A DNA stretch of 28,062 nucleotides from JAFGMR01 sp964632755 (GCA_964632755.1 CAZWDT010000041.1:1-28062), one strand, 5' to 3'. Shown: positions 6,915-15,928, counted from the stretch's first letter. The notes: generated by a model from the letters alone, not told the origin. Numbers and translations: made by a program.

Positions 6915-8291
6915 TCACTCTTTGCGGTACTTGGGGTGATATGCCTTGATCAGGTGGTCATCGATCCTGGTCAGCATCGTTTCCGGCAGGCTTGAGAGCA
7001 GCTTCCAGCCGATGTCGAGGGTCTCGAAGATGCTGCGATCCTCTTCTCGGCCTTGGTTGACGAACTCTCGCTCGAACTTATCGGCGAAATCCAAGATCAA
7101 CTTATCTCGCTCCGAGAGAGCCTCCTTGCCCACGATGGCAGCGAGGCCTCTTAGATCGCAGCCCTCTGCATAATATGCGTAGAGCTGGTCGGAGACCGCC
7201 CTGTGATCCTCACGGGTGTGGCCCTTGCCGATACCTGAGTTCATCAGCCTGGAAAGGGATGGCCTGATATCGATAGGCGGATAGATGCCCTTCCTGTGCA
7301 GCTCACGAGATACGATCAGCTGCCCCTCAGTGATGTAGCCGGAGAGGTCCGGGATGGGGTGGGTGATGTCGTCACCGGGCATGGTCAGGATGGGGAACTG
7401 GGTGATAGACCCCTTCTTGCCCTTGATGATGCCGGCCCTCTCGTAGTTGGTGGCAAGGTCGGTGTACATGTATCCGGGGTAGCCCCTTCGACCAGGCACC
7501 TCCTCACGAGCAGCCCCCATCTGACGGAGGGACTCGCAATAGTTGGTCATGTCCGTGTAGATGATGAGCACGTGCATGTCCAGATCGAAGGCGAGGTACT
7601 CCGCCGTGGTCAGGCCCAACTTGGGGGTCAGCAGCCTCTCCACAGCGGGATCGTCGGCCAAGTTCAGGAAGACCACAGCCCTCTCCAAGGCTCCGGTCCT
7701 CTCGAAGTCAACCATGAAGTGCTGGGCCTCTTCGTTGGTGATCCCCATGGCACAGAAGATCACAGCGAAGGCCTCCGCCTCGCCGAGAGGCTTAGCCTGA
7801 CGGGCGATCTGCAGGGCTATGTCGTTGTGGGGAAGGCCTGCACCGGAGAAGATGGGCAGCTTCTGTCCCCTAACAAGGGTGTTGGTGCCGTCGATTGTGG
7901 ATATGCCCGTCTGGATGAAAGCGCGGGGCTTATCCCTAGAGGCGGGATTGATGGCAGCGCCGATGATCTCTCGCTCCACATCAGGCACGATCGGTGGTCC
8001 GCCATCCCTGGGCATTCCAGAACCGGAGAGAACCCTCCCTATGATGTCTGGAGAGAGAGGCATCTTGATCACATCGCCGGTGAACCGCACCGCACTGGCC
8101 TTGGATAGGCCTCCCGTGCCCTCGAACACCTGGACCACTACAACATCATCCGAGGTATCAAGGACCTGTCCCCTCTTCAACCCTCCGCCAGTTCTGATCT
8201 CCACTAGCTCGCCGAAGCCCACGGGCTCGGTCTTCTCCACGAAGATCAGAGGTCCAGAGATCTCAATAATAGTCTTGTATTCCTTGGTCAT
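6915..8291 (-). CDS. atpB: A1AO-ATP synthase subunit B
   Basis: A 458-residue non-catalytic nucleotide-binding subunit that alternates with A in the hexameric head. The N-terminal beta-barrel covers about 1-70. In the core, the P-loop position is degenerate (IFSGAGLPHNDIALQIARQA, about 147-166), as normal for B subunits. Other family marks are MGITNEEAQHFM, DMTNYCESLRQMGAAREEVPGRRGYPGYMYTDLA (shown here in pieces: DMTNYCESLR, REEVPGRRGYPGYMYTDLA) and the C-terminal SLPETMLTRI. Length is normal. It starts seven bases after the atpA stop in operon order. Confidence 0.97.
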   Translation of the reverse strand: MTKEYKTIIEISGPLIFVEKTEPVGFGELVEIRTGGGLKRGQVLDTSDDVVVVQVFEGTGGLSKASAVRFTGDVIKMPLSPDIIGRVLSGSGMPRDGGPPIVPDVEREIIGAAINPASRDKPRAFIQTGISTIDGTNTLVRGQKLPIFSGAGLPHNDIALQIARQAKPLGEAEAFAVIFCAMGITNEEAQHFMVDFERTGALERAVVFLNLADDPAVERLLTPKLGLTTAEYLAFDLDMHVLIIYTDMTNYCESLRQMGAAREEVPGRRGYPGYMYTDLATNYERAGIIKGKKGSITQFPILTMPGDDITHPIPDLSGYITEGQLIVSRELHRKGIYPPIDIRPSLSRLMNSGIGKGHTREDHRAVSDQLYAYYAEGCDLRGLAAIVGKEALSERDKLILDFADKFEREFVNQGREEDRSIFETLDIGWKLLSSLPETMLTRIDDHLIKAYHPKYRKE

Positions 8292-8298
8292 TCTGAAC

Positions 8299-10029
8299 TC
8301 ACCTCATCGCCTTGAACTCGGTCTCCATCTGAGTCATGACCTTCTTAAGCTCTGGCTCGTAATCTTCCAAGAGCCTGATCTTGGCCAATGCATCTTTTGC
8401 AGGAGTGCTATTGATCACGTCGACCGGGATCCCCCTCGAAAGGGCCTCGGTGGACATGTCCCTGTAGTCCAGGATGCTCTTTAAGAGGTCGAACTGCTTG
8501 GGGTAGGGGCAGCTTGCGTCCACGGGATGGAAGGCGCTCTGGGCCAGCCAGAAGTTAATGATCATCCTTGCGACTTCGAGTGTCATCTGTTGATCCTCTG
8601 GCAGGGCGTCAGACCCGACCAGCATCACGATCTCTTCGAGCTCGGCATTCTCCTGCAAGATGGCCATGGCCTTTCTCTTGTTCTTGTTCCAGTCGACGTT
8701 CACGTTCTCAATGAACCAGGGTTCCAGATCCAGGTCGTACAGGGAGTAGGAGTCCAGCCAGTTGATGGAGGGGAAGTGCCTCCTCTGGGTCAGACGGGAG
8801 TCTAGCGCCCAGAATACCTTTACCATTCTAAGCGTGTTCTGGGTGACAGGCTCTGTGAAGTCGCCTCCAGGCGGGGATACAGCTCCTACAACGCTGATGG
8901 ATGCCTCTTCTCCGGAGAGCGTTGATGCCCTTCCGGCCCTCTCGTAAAAGTCGGCCAGCCTTGCGCCGAGATAGGCAGGATAGCCCTCTTCACCAGGCAT
9001 CTCCTCAAGACGGGAAGCCAACTCTCTCATGGCCTCGGCCCAGCGGGATGTGGAGTCCGCGGTCATCAAGATGTCGTAGCCCATATCTCGATAATACTCC
9101 GCGGTGGTCATGCCGGTGTAGATGGAAGCCTCTCTCGCGGCGACAGGCATGTTGGAGGTATTGGCGTACACGATAGACCTCTCCATGAGGGGTCGGTTGG
9201 TACGAGGATCTACCAGCTCTGGAAACTCGTGGAGCAAATCGGCCATTTCGTTGCCGCGCTCGCCGCAGCCCACGTAAACGACCACGTCGACGTCAGCCCA
9301 CTTGGATAGCGTCTGCTGCATGACGGTCTTGCCGGTGCCGAATCCACCAGGGATGGCTGCGGTTCCACCCTTCGCGAGGGAGAAGAAGCCATCGATGCAC
9401 CTCTGGCCGGTACGGAGGGGAACGGTTGGGGCCAGTTTCCTGGTCACAGGCCGGGCCTGTCTGACAGGCCACTTCTGGAGCATGGTCAATGGGGTTCCAT
9501 CCTCCAGTACGGCGACGATCTCCTCTACGTTGAAGTTTCCGGAATGGATCTCCTTGACCGTTCCGCCCTTGAAATTGGGAGGAACCATGATCCTATGCTT
9601 GATCAGCAACTGCTCCTGGACCTCGCCGATGGGCTGACCGGGCTTGACCACATCGCCCTTCTTGACCACAGGGTTGAACTCCCACTTCTTCTTGTGATCG
9701 ATGCCGTCGACGAACAAACCCCTGCTGATGAAATCCCCAGATCTCTCAGCTAGAATGGGCAGTGGCCGCTGGATTCCGTCGTAGATGGAGGTGAGGATTC
9801 CCGGACCAAGCTGGGCCACCAGGGGAGCGCCGGTCTCCTTAACGGGCTCGCCGGGCCTGACGCCTGAGGTATCCTCGTATACCTGAATAACGTGTTTATT
9901 TCCGGAAATGCCGATGACCTCGCTCATCAGGCCTTCCTCGCCTACCAGAACCAGGTCGTACATGGACGCCTTCAGGCCAGTGGCCTGAACAACCGGTCCG
10001 GCGACTCTCTTCACTTTGCCTACTTCCAT
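8299..10029 (-). CDS. atpA: A1AO-ATP synthase catalytic subunit A
   Basis: A 576-residue catalytic subunit that makes or hydrolyses ATP in the peripheral head. The P-loop is GGFGTGKT (residues 228-235, Lys234), followed by VYVGCGERGNEMADLL with the catalytic Glu/Arg region and ADSTSRWAEAMRELASRLEE. The non-homologous insert typical of A subunits is present between about 115 and 200. The glycine-rich loop has GGFG in place of the GPFG common in other archaea, a conservative variation. Its start overlaps the atpF stop by ten bases, so the two are translationally coupled. Confidence 0.98.
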   Translation of the reverse strand: MEVGKVKRVAGPVVQATGLKASMYDLVLVGEEGLMSEVIGISGNKHVIQVYEDTSGVRPGEPVKETGAPLVAQLGPGILTSIYDGIQRPLPILAERSGDFISRGLFVDGIDHKKKWEFNPVVKKGDVVKPGQPIGEVQEQLLIKHRIMVPPNFKGGTVKEIHSGNFNVEEIVAVLEDGTPLTMLQKWPVRQARPVTRKLAPTVPLRTGQRCIDGFFSLAKGGTAAIPGGFGTGKTVMQQTLSKWADVDVVVYVGCGERGNEMADLLHEFPELVDPRTNRPLMERSIVYANTSNMPVAAREASIYTGMTTAEYYRDMGYDILMTADSTSRWAEAMRELASRLEEMPGEEGYPAYLGARLADFYERAGRASTLSGEEASISVVGAVSPPGGDFTEPVTQNTLRMVKVFWALDSRLTQRRHFPSINWLDSYSLYDLDLEPWFIENVNVDWNKNKRKAMAILQENAELEEIVMLVGSDALPEDQQMTLEVARMIINFWLAQSAFHPVDASCPYPKQFDLLKSILDYRDMSTEALSRGIPVDVINSTPAKDALAKIRLLEDYEPELKKVMTQMETEFKAMR

Positions 10030-10319
10030 AAATCAACACCTATTGCCCTTTTAATCTTCTCTCTCATCTCTGTGCTCTGCTCAGTCCCTATGGCAATTAC
10101 GGTCGGCCTGACGGAGTTGCTAAGCGTTGACTGCATCCGCTTTGGAAGACTATAATAATCTTTCTGGCTCAATACCAGTATTCCCACAGCAGGATCGGCC
10201 ATGACCTCCTCTACCTTGGAGACGATCTCCTCCTCAGAGGCGGCCTCATAGGTCTTCCTGATCCCGGCTAGGCTGAACCCGATTATCGAGTCGCCACTGC
10301 CAATAACAGCAATCTCCAT
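10020..10319 (-). CDS. atpF: A1AO-ATP synthase subunit F
   Basis: A 99-residue central-stalk subunit with a Rossmann-like fold: IAVIGSGDSIIGFSLAGI at the start, the middle strand VGILVLSQKDYY, and VRPTVIAIGTEQS before a C-terminal helix that contacts D/A/B. Length is normal. Its start shares one base with the stop of atpC, and its end overlaps the atpA start. Confidence 0.95.
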   Translation of the reverse strand: MEIAVIGSGDSIIGFSLAGIRKTYEAASEEEIVSKVEEVMADPAVGILVLSQKDYYSLPKRMQSTLSNSVRPTVIAIGTEQSTEMREKIKRAIGVDLWK

Positions 10320-11377
10320 TATGCCACCACCATCTGCTCCTCAATGAGCTCATTGGAAAGCCCGGCGGCCCTGCCAAGAACAAGCTTTCGGATGTTTCCT
10401 ACTTCCGTCTCCTTGCTCACGATATATCCCAGCACGGGCAGGATAGATAACGGATGATAGTTCGAAATAGCCCAGGCATATCTAACCAGATAGCCCTTGA
10501 GCCTGGCTTCGATCCTGCTTATGCTATCGATATCAGAAGTGGTTATATCGGAGATAGCCCCCCAGAAGGGATAGCCTTCCAGGCCGCGTATGAACTCTCC
10601 AAAGGGCTGACCGGCCATGCGGCTTAGCTCATCGTATAGCTTTCCGCCATGGATGAGGTTCTCCTGGATGATATTCGCCTCGATTCCCATCCGGTTCATC
10701 CGGAAGAGGGTTATCAAGTTCCTGATATCTATCTCCCTTCGGACGTACTTCAGGAGCAGACCCCCGCCCACGGACAGGGTACCGCCAACGGCGCGCTCCA
10801 TTCTGAAATAGTAGAGCTTATCCAAGGCGTTCTCCACGGAGGAGAGCATGTTGCCATCGTACTGGGCTAGCGCTGGAGAATAATCGGTGCCATCCAATGC
10901 CTGTATAACCTCAGCTAATGAATCCTTCTTGCTCAAGCCCTCAAGGAGCTCAATATCCAGCTCGCCAGCGGGGACCACGTACTTCATGATCTCCTCAGAG
11001 CTTGCGCCGTAGAACTTGCCTCGAAGTATGGTCTTGATGTTCCAAACGTCCCAACGCCTCAGGTATTCCAGGATAAGGAACTGGGGCTCATCGATGGAAA
11101 CATCCAGAAGCTTGCGGTATGTCTTCGCCAGATTGGCAAAGGTAGCATGTTCCACTAGCTCTGAGCCCGAAAAATCCTTGGATAAAGTGTCTATCTCCTC
11201 CTTGTACTGTGTCTCCTCAAGATACCTGGCGATCTCTGTGATGTCCATGCTGAGCATTCTGGCATACATCTCGTTTGGTATGAGCTTGGTCTTCATAGCT
11301 CGTACCCTGCCTGTGATGTATGCGTATTTCACCGGTAATCCGAACTTCGGCAAACGTAGTACAGGCATCTCACTCAC
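10319..11377 (-). CDS. atpC: A1AO-ATP synthase subunit C
   Basis: A 352-residue helical, funnel-shaped protein that sits on the c-ring and links it to the D/F shaft (equivalent to eukaryotic subunit d). Family features are YAYITGRVRAMKTKLIPNEMY at the N-terminus (as YAYITGRVRAMKTKLI), YLRRWDVWNIKTILRGK (about 127-143), and RREIDIRNLITLFRMNRMG in the second repeat. Length is normal. Its ATG overlaps the atpE stop in an ATGA arrangement. Confidence 0.96.
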   Translation of the reverse strand: MSEMPVLRLPKFGLPVKYAYITGRVRAMKTKLIPNEMYARMLSMDITEIARYLEETQYKEEIDTLSKDFSGSELVEHATFANLAKTYRKLLDVSIDEPQFLILEYLRRWDVWNIKTILRGKFYGASSEEIMKYVVPAGELDIELLEGLSKKDSLAEVIQALDGTDYSPALAQYDGNMLSSVENALDKLYYFRMERAVGGTLSVGGGLLLKYVRREIDIRNLITLFRMNRMGIEANIIQENLIHGGKLYDELSRMAGQPFGEFIRGLEGYPFWGAISDITTSDIDSISRIEARLKGYLVRYAWAISNYHPLSILPVLGYIVSKETEVGNIRKLVLGRAAGLSNELIEEQMVVA

Positions 11378-11922
11378 CCGAACATTATTCTGAAGACCTC
11401 TTTCATGGAGCTGTTGAAGACCTCGCGCGCAAGAGTTTCGTAAGTGAGATCATACCGCAGGGATCCGTCCTTACTTTCGACAACGACACCGCCGACACAA
11501 TCCAGATTCCCGCCATAGTTGGGGGCGAGAGAGGAGATGACGGCCTCGTCCTTCTTGGACGAGAAGACCATCATCTCCGTGAGGTTGTAGGGCTCCAGGA
11601 GCTTCTTGAGCATTGCCTCGTTCTTGTCCTTCGGAAGCTTGGTTATGGCCTCGAAGAGCTTGACCCGGGCTTTCTCCAGGAGTTCCTTGTGCACATTGAG
11701 CTCTGACCTCTTGAGCTCTAGATTGGCACTGGAGATCTCCCTGCGCTCGAGAGCCTCTACAGCTTGCTTAACCTCTGTCTCCTTCCTGGATTTCTTCTCG
11801 GCGGCACGTTCTCTGGCTTCGCTAAGTATCCTGGCAACCTCTTGATCTGTCTCAGCATCGATCTGAGCGACCTTGTTCTTGCTGGTTGCCAGAATCTCAT
11901 CAACCACTGCATCTAGTGCCAT
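11374..11922 (-). CDS. atpE: A1AO-ATP synthase subunit E (peripheral stalk)
   Basis: A 182-residue protein with a long N-terminal coiled coil (about residues 5-90, rich in Glu/Lys/Ala: EVARILSEARERAAEKKSRK) and a globular C-terminus (NLDCVGGVVVESKDGSLRYD), the usual organisation of subunit E, which pairs with H to make the stator. It starts 26 bases after atpK in operon order. Confidence 0.95.
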   Translation of the reverse strand: MALDAVVDEILATSKNKVAQIDAETDQEVARILSEARERAAEKKSRKETEVKQAVEALERREISSANLELKRSELNVHKELLEKARVKLFEAITKLPKDKNEAMLKKLLEPYNLTEMMVFSSKKDEAVISSLAPNYGGNLDCVGGVVVESKDGSLRYDLTYETLAREVFNSSMKEVFRIMFG

Positions 11923-11948
11923 TGCCTCTCACCCTCGGGATGGCTGAT

Positions 11949-12206
11949 CTACAGCAGGGCGGCGAAAGGTGTCCAGGCGAACATCAGAATCAGCGAAACG
12001 GCGAGGCCGAAGATGATAAGCGTCTCGGGCAGAAGCATCAGGAAGAGACCCTTACCCAGGAATCCCGGCTCCTCTGCAACGACGCCAACCACAGCGGCGC
12101 CGATACCCTGCTCACCAACACCCGCACCGATGCCAGCCAGGCCAGTTGCGAGGCCCGCGCCAACAGCCAACAAACCATACATTATTCCTGCATCCGTTAC
12201 TGCCAT
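11949..12206 (-). CDS. atpK: A1AO-ATP synthase c-ring subunit K (proteolipid)
   Basis: An 85-residue two-helix hairpin. Helix 1 has the glycine-rich packing segment (GAGLATGLAGIGAGVGEQGI) and helix 2 the ion-carrying Glu61 in LLPETLIIFGL. Compared with Na+-type c subunits, Thr62 next to Glu61 is kept, the Tyr five residues on is Phe66, and the helix 1 Gln position reads Glu32-Gln33. Coupling ion therefore cannot be decided by eye. I chose ATG 12206 rather than TTG 12215 because AAGGAGGT then sits at a normal distance. The strong site fits the many copies needed per ring. Confidence 0.95.
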   Translation of the reverse strand: MAVTDAGIMYGLLAVGAGLATGLAGIGAGVGEQGIGAAVVGVVAEEPGFLGKGLFLMLLPETLIIFGLAVSLILMFAWTPFAALL

Positions 12207-12242
12207 TTTCCTCAAACCTCCTTTTATATTATCTTAACTATA

Positions 12243-12260
12243 GATCCGCCTAGTCGGATC
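12243..12260 (-). promoter_or_regulatory. Hairpin between atpI and atpK (probable expression/processing element)
   Basis: GATCCG and CGGATC form a perfect 6-bp stem with a 6-base loop overlapping the atpI stop (12259-12261). On the transcript it is followed by an AU-rich leader, then AAGGAGG and the atpK start. It could protect a processed atpK mRNA or uncouple K from I, raising c-subunit output. Confidence 0.5.
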
Positions 12261-14283
12261 ATACCTTCAGGTACCTTCGGACATGGCCAAAGGGACTGTA
12301 TTCAACTCCTCCGCCGTGCTGACTGTAGAACTTGGTGAACATCTCCACGTAGTGCAACCTCAAGGGGTGCATGAATGGGGAGAGTATTCCCAACAACAGG
12401 TTTATGAAGTGCACCAAGAGCAGCACGACAACGCCGACTATGAAAGCCACCGTGCTGGGGCTCCCGCTTCCTCCGCTGAGCATGGGCATTATGACCTGGA
12501 ACGCCAGCTTATTGGCCGCGAAAGCCACGCCGACGGAGGCCAGGCCGATGGCCAATAACCTCAAGTAAGATATGAGGTTGCTCACGAAGAACGGCAAGTG
12601 AGTGGCGCCCATTACGCCTTCCGGACCCATGATCATCATGGCGATCGCGATCACCAGGGCAATTCCGCTGACGATCTGCAGAGGCATGATGCCCAAGATC
12701 AACCCTAACAGAAGAAGGGTGAATGCCACTTGGAAGATCAGTACCGGCAACCGCTCAAAATAAGCGTGCTTCTTCTCACCATAGTTGAGCTCGGTCTTGA
12801 CGCCCAATACAGAGCCAATGCCGCAATGGAGGACGCCAATAAACAGACTTACACCGATCAACAACAGAACCGCGTTGGAAGCCAGCCTATACATCGGGAA
12901 CATACCGAGAGGCCCAAGCCGGCCCAATGAACCGAACACGCCTTCGCCGAAGAACATCCCCGAGTGTTCCAAAGCCAGGATCTCTTCATGTGGAAGATTG
13001 CCAAACGTGTAGCCCCACAATCCCAGGGGACCGAATATCTCCCCGAAGAAGATGCCGAATATTATGCTCCAGATGGATGCTATCACCACGATGTTGATCA
13101 GCTGTTGCCAACCCTCGGTCCTGAACTTCTTCTTCAAAGCCGCGAGAACTATCAGGATCATTATCCCATAGCCGACATCGCCAAGGATCATCCCGAAGAA
13201 TATGGGGAAGAATACGAATATCAACAGAGTGGGATCGTACTCCTTGTACTCCGGGATGGCAAAAAGCCTCGTAATGAGCTCATAGGGCTTGACTATGCCA
13301 GGATTGTTCATCTTGGTGGGGATGTCCTCGCCGGCCTCCACTTGCGTCTCGGCCTCGCTAGCGGACAGCTTCTCCACATGAACCTTTCCCGCGGCAGCCC
13401 TATCCAGCTCGCCCTTCAAGGCCTCATACTGGGTTGTTGGAATCCAGCCGTCCACCACAAATGCATTATCCGTGGTGGCAAACCTCAGAGGGGCATCCGT
13501 CTTTTGCGTCTGCATCAAGAGGTACTCATCCGTAGCTAATATCTGGTCCTCGTACTGCTTGTTGAGACCCTTCAACCGCTTCTGCAGGAGATCCTTCTCA
13601 CCCATCAGACGCTTGGTATCGGACTCAAGGGTTGCTATTGCCTCATTCGGAGTACCGCTCAACCTGGGAACAGAGATATCAGTGAACCCATGTTCGGCGA
13701 GCACTGTGGAGACATCGCTTGCTTTCTCCAATGGCGCGAAGACCGCCACAACGGTTGCGTTCTTGGAGCTTCCCGAGAATACCTCGCTCTTTGGCGAGAC
13801 CCTTGCTACATCAGCGTCCACGGGAGTGATCACGGATCCAACGAATACCGATAGCGAATCATAACCATAGTAAAGATCCAACGATAGCGGCAAGACCGAG
13901 AGTGGTCTCATTGCTGCTATCTGATCCTGCTCGGACTTGACCTCGGTTTCGATCGCTGTTATGCGCTCGAAGGTGGATGTCACCTCATCGCCAACGCTTT
14001 CGAGGAGGTTGCCCATCTTTGAAACGATGTCAGACTCCGAGAACGTAACATCCGGAGCCTTGGATTTAATATCCAGATACCTCTCGATGGACCGAAGCTT
14101 TATGAGGCTCTCAGAGAACTCCCTGCCCTTGACCATCGTCCTTCCCATCTGGAATGACTTATCATTCCCCGAATAGTTGACGATGTGCAGAAGCCCCAGT
14201 TCGTGAAGCTTCTCAACGACTGGCTCCATCACGTCCTTTGACCCGGCGACGACAACGCGACTCATCTCAACGGGTCTAAGCAT
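12259..14283 (-). CDS. atpI: A1AO-ATP synthase membrane subunit I (a-subunit)
   Basis: A 674-residue stator subunit. The N-terminal half (about 1-350) is soluble with a long charged coiled coil that binds the peripheral stalks. The C-terminal half has about eight membrane helices, starting near LLIFVFFPIFFGMILGDVGYG. The conserved Arg that faces the c-ring glutamate is in SYLRLLAIGLASVGVAFA (Arg at about 575). HFINLLLGILSPFMHPLRLH and the C-terminal HYVEMFTKFY are typical of the family. Length is normal. Its start overlaps the atpH stop by eight bases. Confidence 0.97.
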   Translation of the reverse strand: MLRPVEMSRVVVAGSKDVMEPVVEKLHELGLLHIVNYSGNDKSFQMGRTMVKGREFSESLIKLRSIERYLDIKSKAPDVTFSESDIVSKMGNLLESVGDEVTSTFERITAIETEVKSEQDQIAAMRPLSVLPLSLDLYYGYDSLSVFVGSVITPVDADVARVSPKSEVFSGSSKNATVVAVFAPLEKASDVSTVLAEHGFTDISVPRLSGTPNEAIATLESDTKRLMGEKDLLQKRLKGLNKQYEDQILATDEYLLMQTQKTDAPLRFATTDNAFVVDGWIPTTQYEALKGELDRAAAGKVHVEKLSASEAETQVEAGEDIPTKMNNPGIVKPYELITRLFAIPEYKEYDPTLLIFVFFPIFFGMILGDVGYGIMILIVLAALKKKFRTEGWQQLINIVVIASIWSIIFGIFFGEIFGPLGLWGYTFGNLPHEEILALEHSGMFFGEGVFGSLGRLGPLGMFPMYRLASNAVLLLIGVSLFIGVLHCGIGSVLGVKTELNYGEKKHAYFERLPVLIFQVAFTLLLLGLILGIMPLQIVSGIALVIAIAMMIMGPEGVMGATHLPFFVSNLISYLRLLAIGLASVGVAFAANKLAFQVIMPMLSGGSGSPSTVAFIVGVVVLLLVHFINLLLGILSPFMHPLRLHYVEMFTKFYSQHGGGVEYSPFGHVRRYLKV

Positions 14284-14602
14284 GCGATAACCCCATAAAC
14301 TCCTTTACCAAATGTTCAACTGACTTGTCCAGCTTTGCGCCTGCACTGCTGCTCAGGGAGCCTACGTTCTTCATGCCGACGGAGATTATGCCTTGCTTCT
14401 TTCCCTTTACATCGGTCTCCGCCTTGGCAATGCTCTTTTCGTAGAACTCCTGTGCTTCCGTCTCTGCAATCTTCACAATGTTTCCTGCTTCAGTAGTGGC
14501 TTCGGCGATCTTACGATCCTTCTCCTCCATGGCCCGCTGGACACTGGCCTTGGCTTCCGCCTCTGCCTGCTTGATCTTCGATAAGATATCGTCTCTCGCC
14601 AT
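14276..14602 (-). CDS. atpH: A1AO-ATP synthase subunit H (peripheral stalk)
   Basis: A 108-residue, mostly helical protein with heptad-like Ala/Glu/Lys repeats (IKQAEAEAKASVQRAMEEKD, about 9-28, and onward to about 70), the partner of subunit E in the stator. It is the first gene of the operon. The start at 14602 is preceded by GAGGGATCAA. Length agrees with archaeal homologues. Confidence 0.93.
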   Translation of the reverse strand: MARDDILSKIKQAEAEAKASVQRAMEEKDRKIAEATTEAGNIVKIAETEAQEFYEKSIAKAETDVKGKKQGIISVGMKNVGSLSSSAGAKLDKSVEHLVKEFMGLSHA

Positions 14603-14697
14603 TTGATCCCTCTACATGATCCCTCACTACATCCTCTTGTTTTCAAACAGCGCTATATCACTTGGCTCGTGATAAACGTCAAAACCATCCCCATCTA

Positions 14698-14710
14698 CCA
14701 ATATAAACTC
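14698..14710 (-). promoter_or_regulatory. TATA-box promoter of the ATP synthase operon
   Basis: On the minus strand GAGTTTATATTGG is a good archaeal TATA element about 95 bases before the atpH start, giving a leader of roughly 70 bases. It lies in the 144-base gap after the RuBisCO stop; read-through from RuBisCO is also possible as I see no strong terminator there. Confidence 0.5.
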
Positions 14711-14746
14711 TTCGGTAACGGTTTTTTGATTGAAGCCCCATCGGTC

Positions 14747-15928
14747 TCAGGCCCCCCACAGGCTGATGGCCTCCTCCAGCTCTCGATGGTTGCGGGCATA
14801 TTCGCTTATGGGAATCCCTTTCATCCAGGCATCGACCGCCTGAACCATGGCCCTTGCCCCGGCAACAGTCCCGCCGGGATGGCCGTGAACGCCGCCGCCG
14901 GCCTGAATGATGCAGTCGACGCCGTAGCCGTCGAGATTGCCCTTCACCTTGCCGGGATGGACGCCTCCGGAAGCCACGGGAAATACCCTCTTGAGGTCGA
15001 ACCAGCTCTCTCGCAGGGCATCCCGGCAGCGATCGTTCTCCTCTACGTCGCGATCCATCTTGCCCGCGTACGTCCCGATATGCAGGTTGGTCCCCCCGGC
15101 CAGGCGGACCAGCTTGGCAATCGCTAGCATCGATATTCCGTGGCGTCGGTCCCTCGTAAGGGCGGCATGCATCGTGCGATGTACGTGGACCGGAAGATCG
15201 ATCTCGCTAGAGAGCACTTCGAGGGCGGAGAACCCGGCCGTCAGCACATCGACCATAACCATGTTGGCCCCGTGGTCGATTGCGGTCTCGGCCCTCTCCC
15301 CGATCTTATCCGCGCCCGTCGTCACGTTTACCGCATAAAATGCCTTCTTTCCGGTCTCCCCCTCAACGCGGTCCAGCTCGGCCATGACCGCCTCCACCCG
15401 TTCGGGAAGTGGACAGAAGCTCTGATCGGTCAGGGTCTCGTCGTCCTTGATGAGGTCAAGGCCTCCCCTCGCGGCCTGGCCAGCTATCATCGCCGTCTGC
15501 TTGGGATCCAAGCCGACTTTCGGCTTAACAATGGTTCCCACGAGGGGCCGATCGTAGGCTCCGAGGATTCGCCGCGCATCCTCTATGCCGAAGCGCGGCC
15601 CCTTATGCGCGAGGACTAGCTTTTCTGGAATATCCATATCGAGGAGGCGAACATGTGAGAGGGCTCCAAGGCCGAAGAGGTTTCCAGCGACGACTGAGAG
15701 GTATTGGGGGATGTTTCCCGGCTCGAAGAGCTCAACCGGGAAGGCGATCTCCGCCAAGTTTCCCTCAGCCCTTATTACGCTGGCTGCAAGGTCGTTTCTA
15801 GAGCCCTTTACCTCGGTCCATGTGCCGGTGGACTGCTCGGCAGCAATGGCCTCGGCGGCCTTCTCGATTGAAAGGTCGGTCTCCACATAGTATTTGGCTA
15901 TCAGATTCATCTTATCAGCATCCATCAT
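14747..15928 (-). CDS. rbcL: Form III ribulose-bisphosphate carboxylase large subunit
   Basis: It catalyses carboxylation of ribulose-1,5-bisphosphate to two 3-phosphoglycerates; archaeal form III enzymes act in nucleotide/pentose salvage or, with phosphoribulokinase, in the reductive hexulose-phosphate route. All active-site parts are visible (numbered from 15928): GTIVKPK (Lys135, Lys137), the carbamylated-lysine motif LIKDDE (Lys161, Asp163, Glu164), VHRTMHAA (His250, Arg251, His254), loop 6 HIGTYAGKM (Lys290), ASGGVHPG (Ser320) and AGGGVHGHPGG. So it is a true RuBisCO and not a RuBisCO-like protein. No small subunit is nearby, as usual for form III. The start is uncertain: ATG 15994 adds 22 residues; 15928 fits the usual N-terminus better. 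It precedes the ATPase operon on the same strand. Confidence 0.95.
   Translation of the reverse strand: MMDADKMNLIAKYYVETDLSIEKAAEAIAAEQSTGTWTEVKGSRNDLAASVIRAEGNLAEIAFPVELFEPGNIPQYLSVVAGNLFGLGALSHVRLLDMDIPEKLVLAHKGPRFGIEDARRILGAYDRPLVGTIVKPKVGLDPKQTAMIAGQAARGGLDLIKDDETLTDQSFCPLPERVEAVMAELDRVEGETGKKAFYAVNVTTGADKIGERAETAIDHGANMVMVDVLTAGFSALEVLSSEIDLPVHVHRTMHAALTRDRRHGISMLAIAKLVRLAGGTNLHIGTYAGKMDRDVEENDRCRDALRESWFDLKRVFPVASGGVHPGKVKGNLDGYGVDCIIQAGGGVHGHPGGTVAGARAMVQAVDAWMKGIPISEYARNHRELEEAISLWGA

Noticed and set aside
7296..8108. Long plus-strand open frame of 270 codons
   Set aside because: It lies wholly opposite the well-supported atpB gene and reads as an antisense frame of GC-rich coding DNA.
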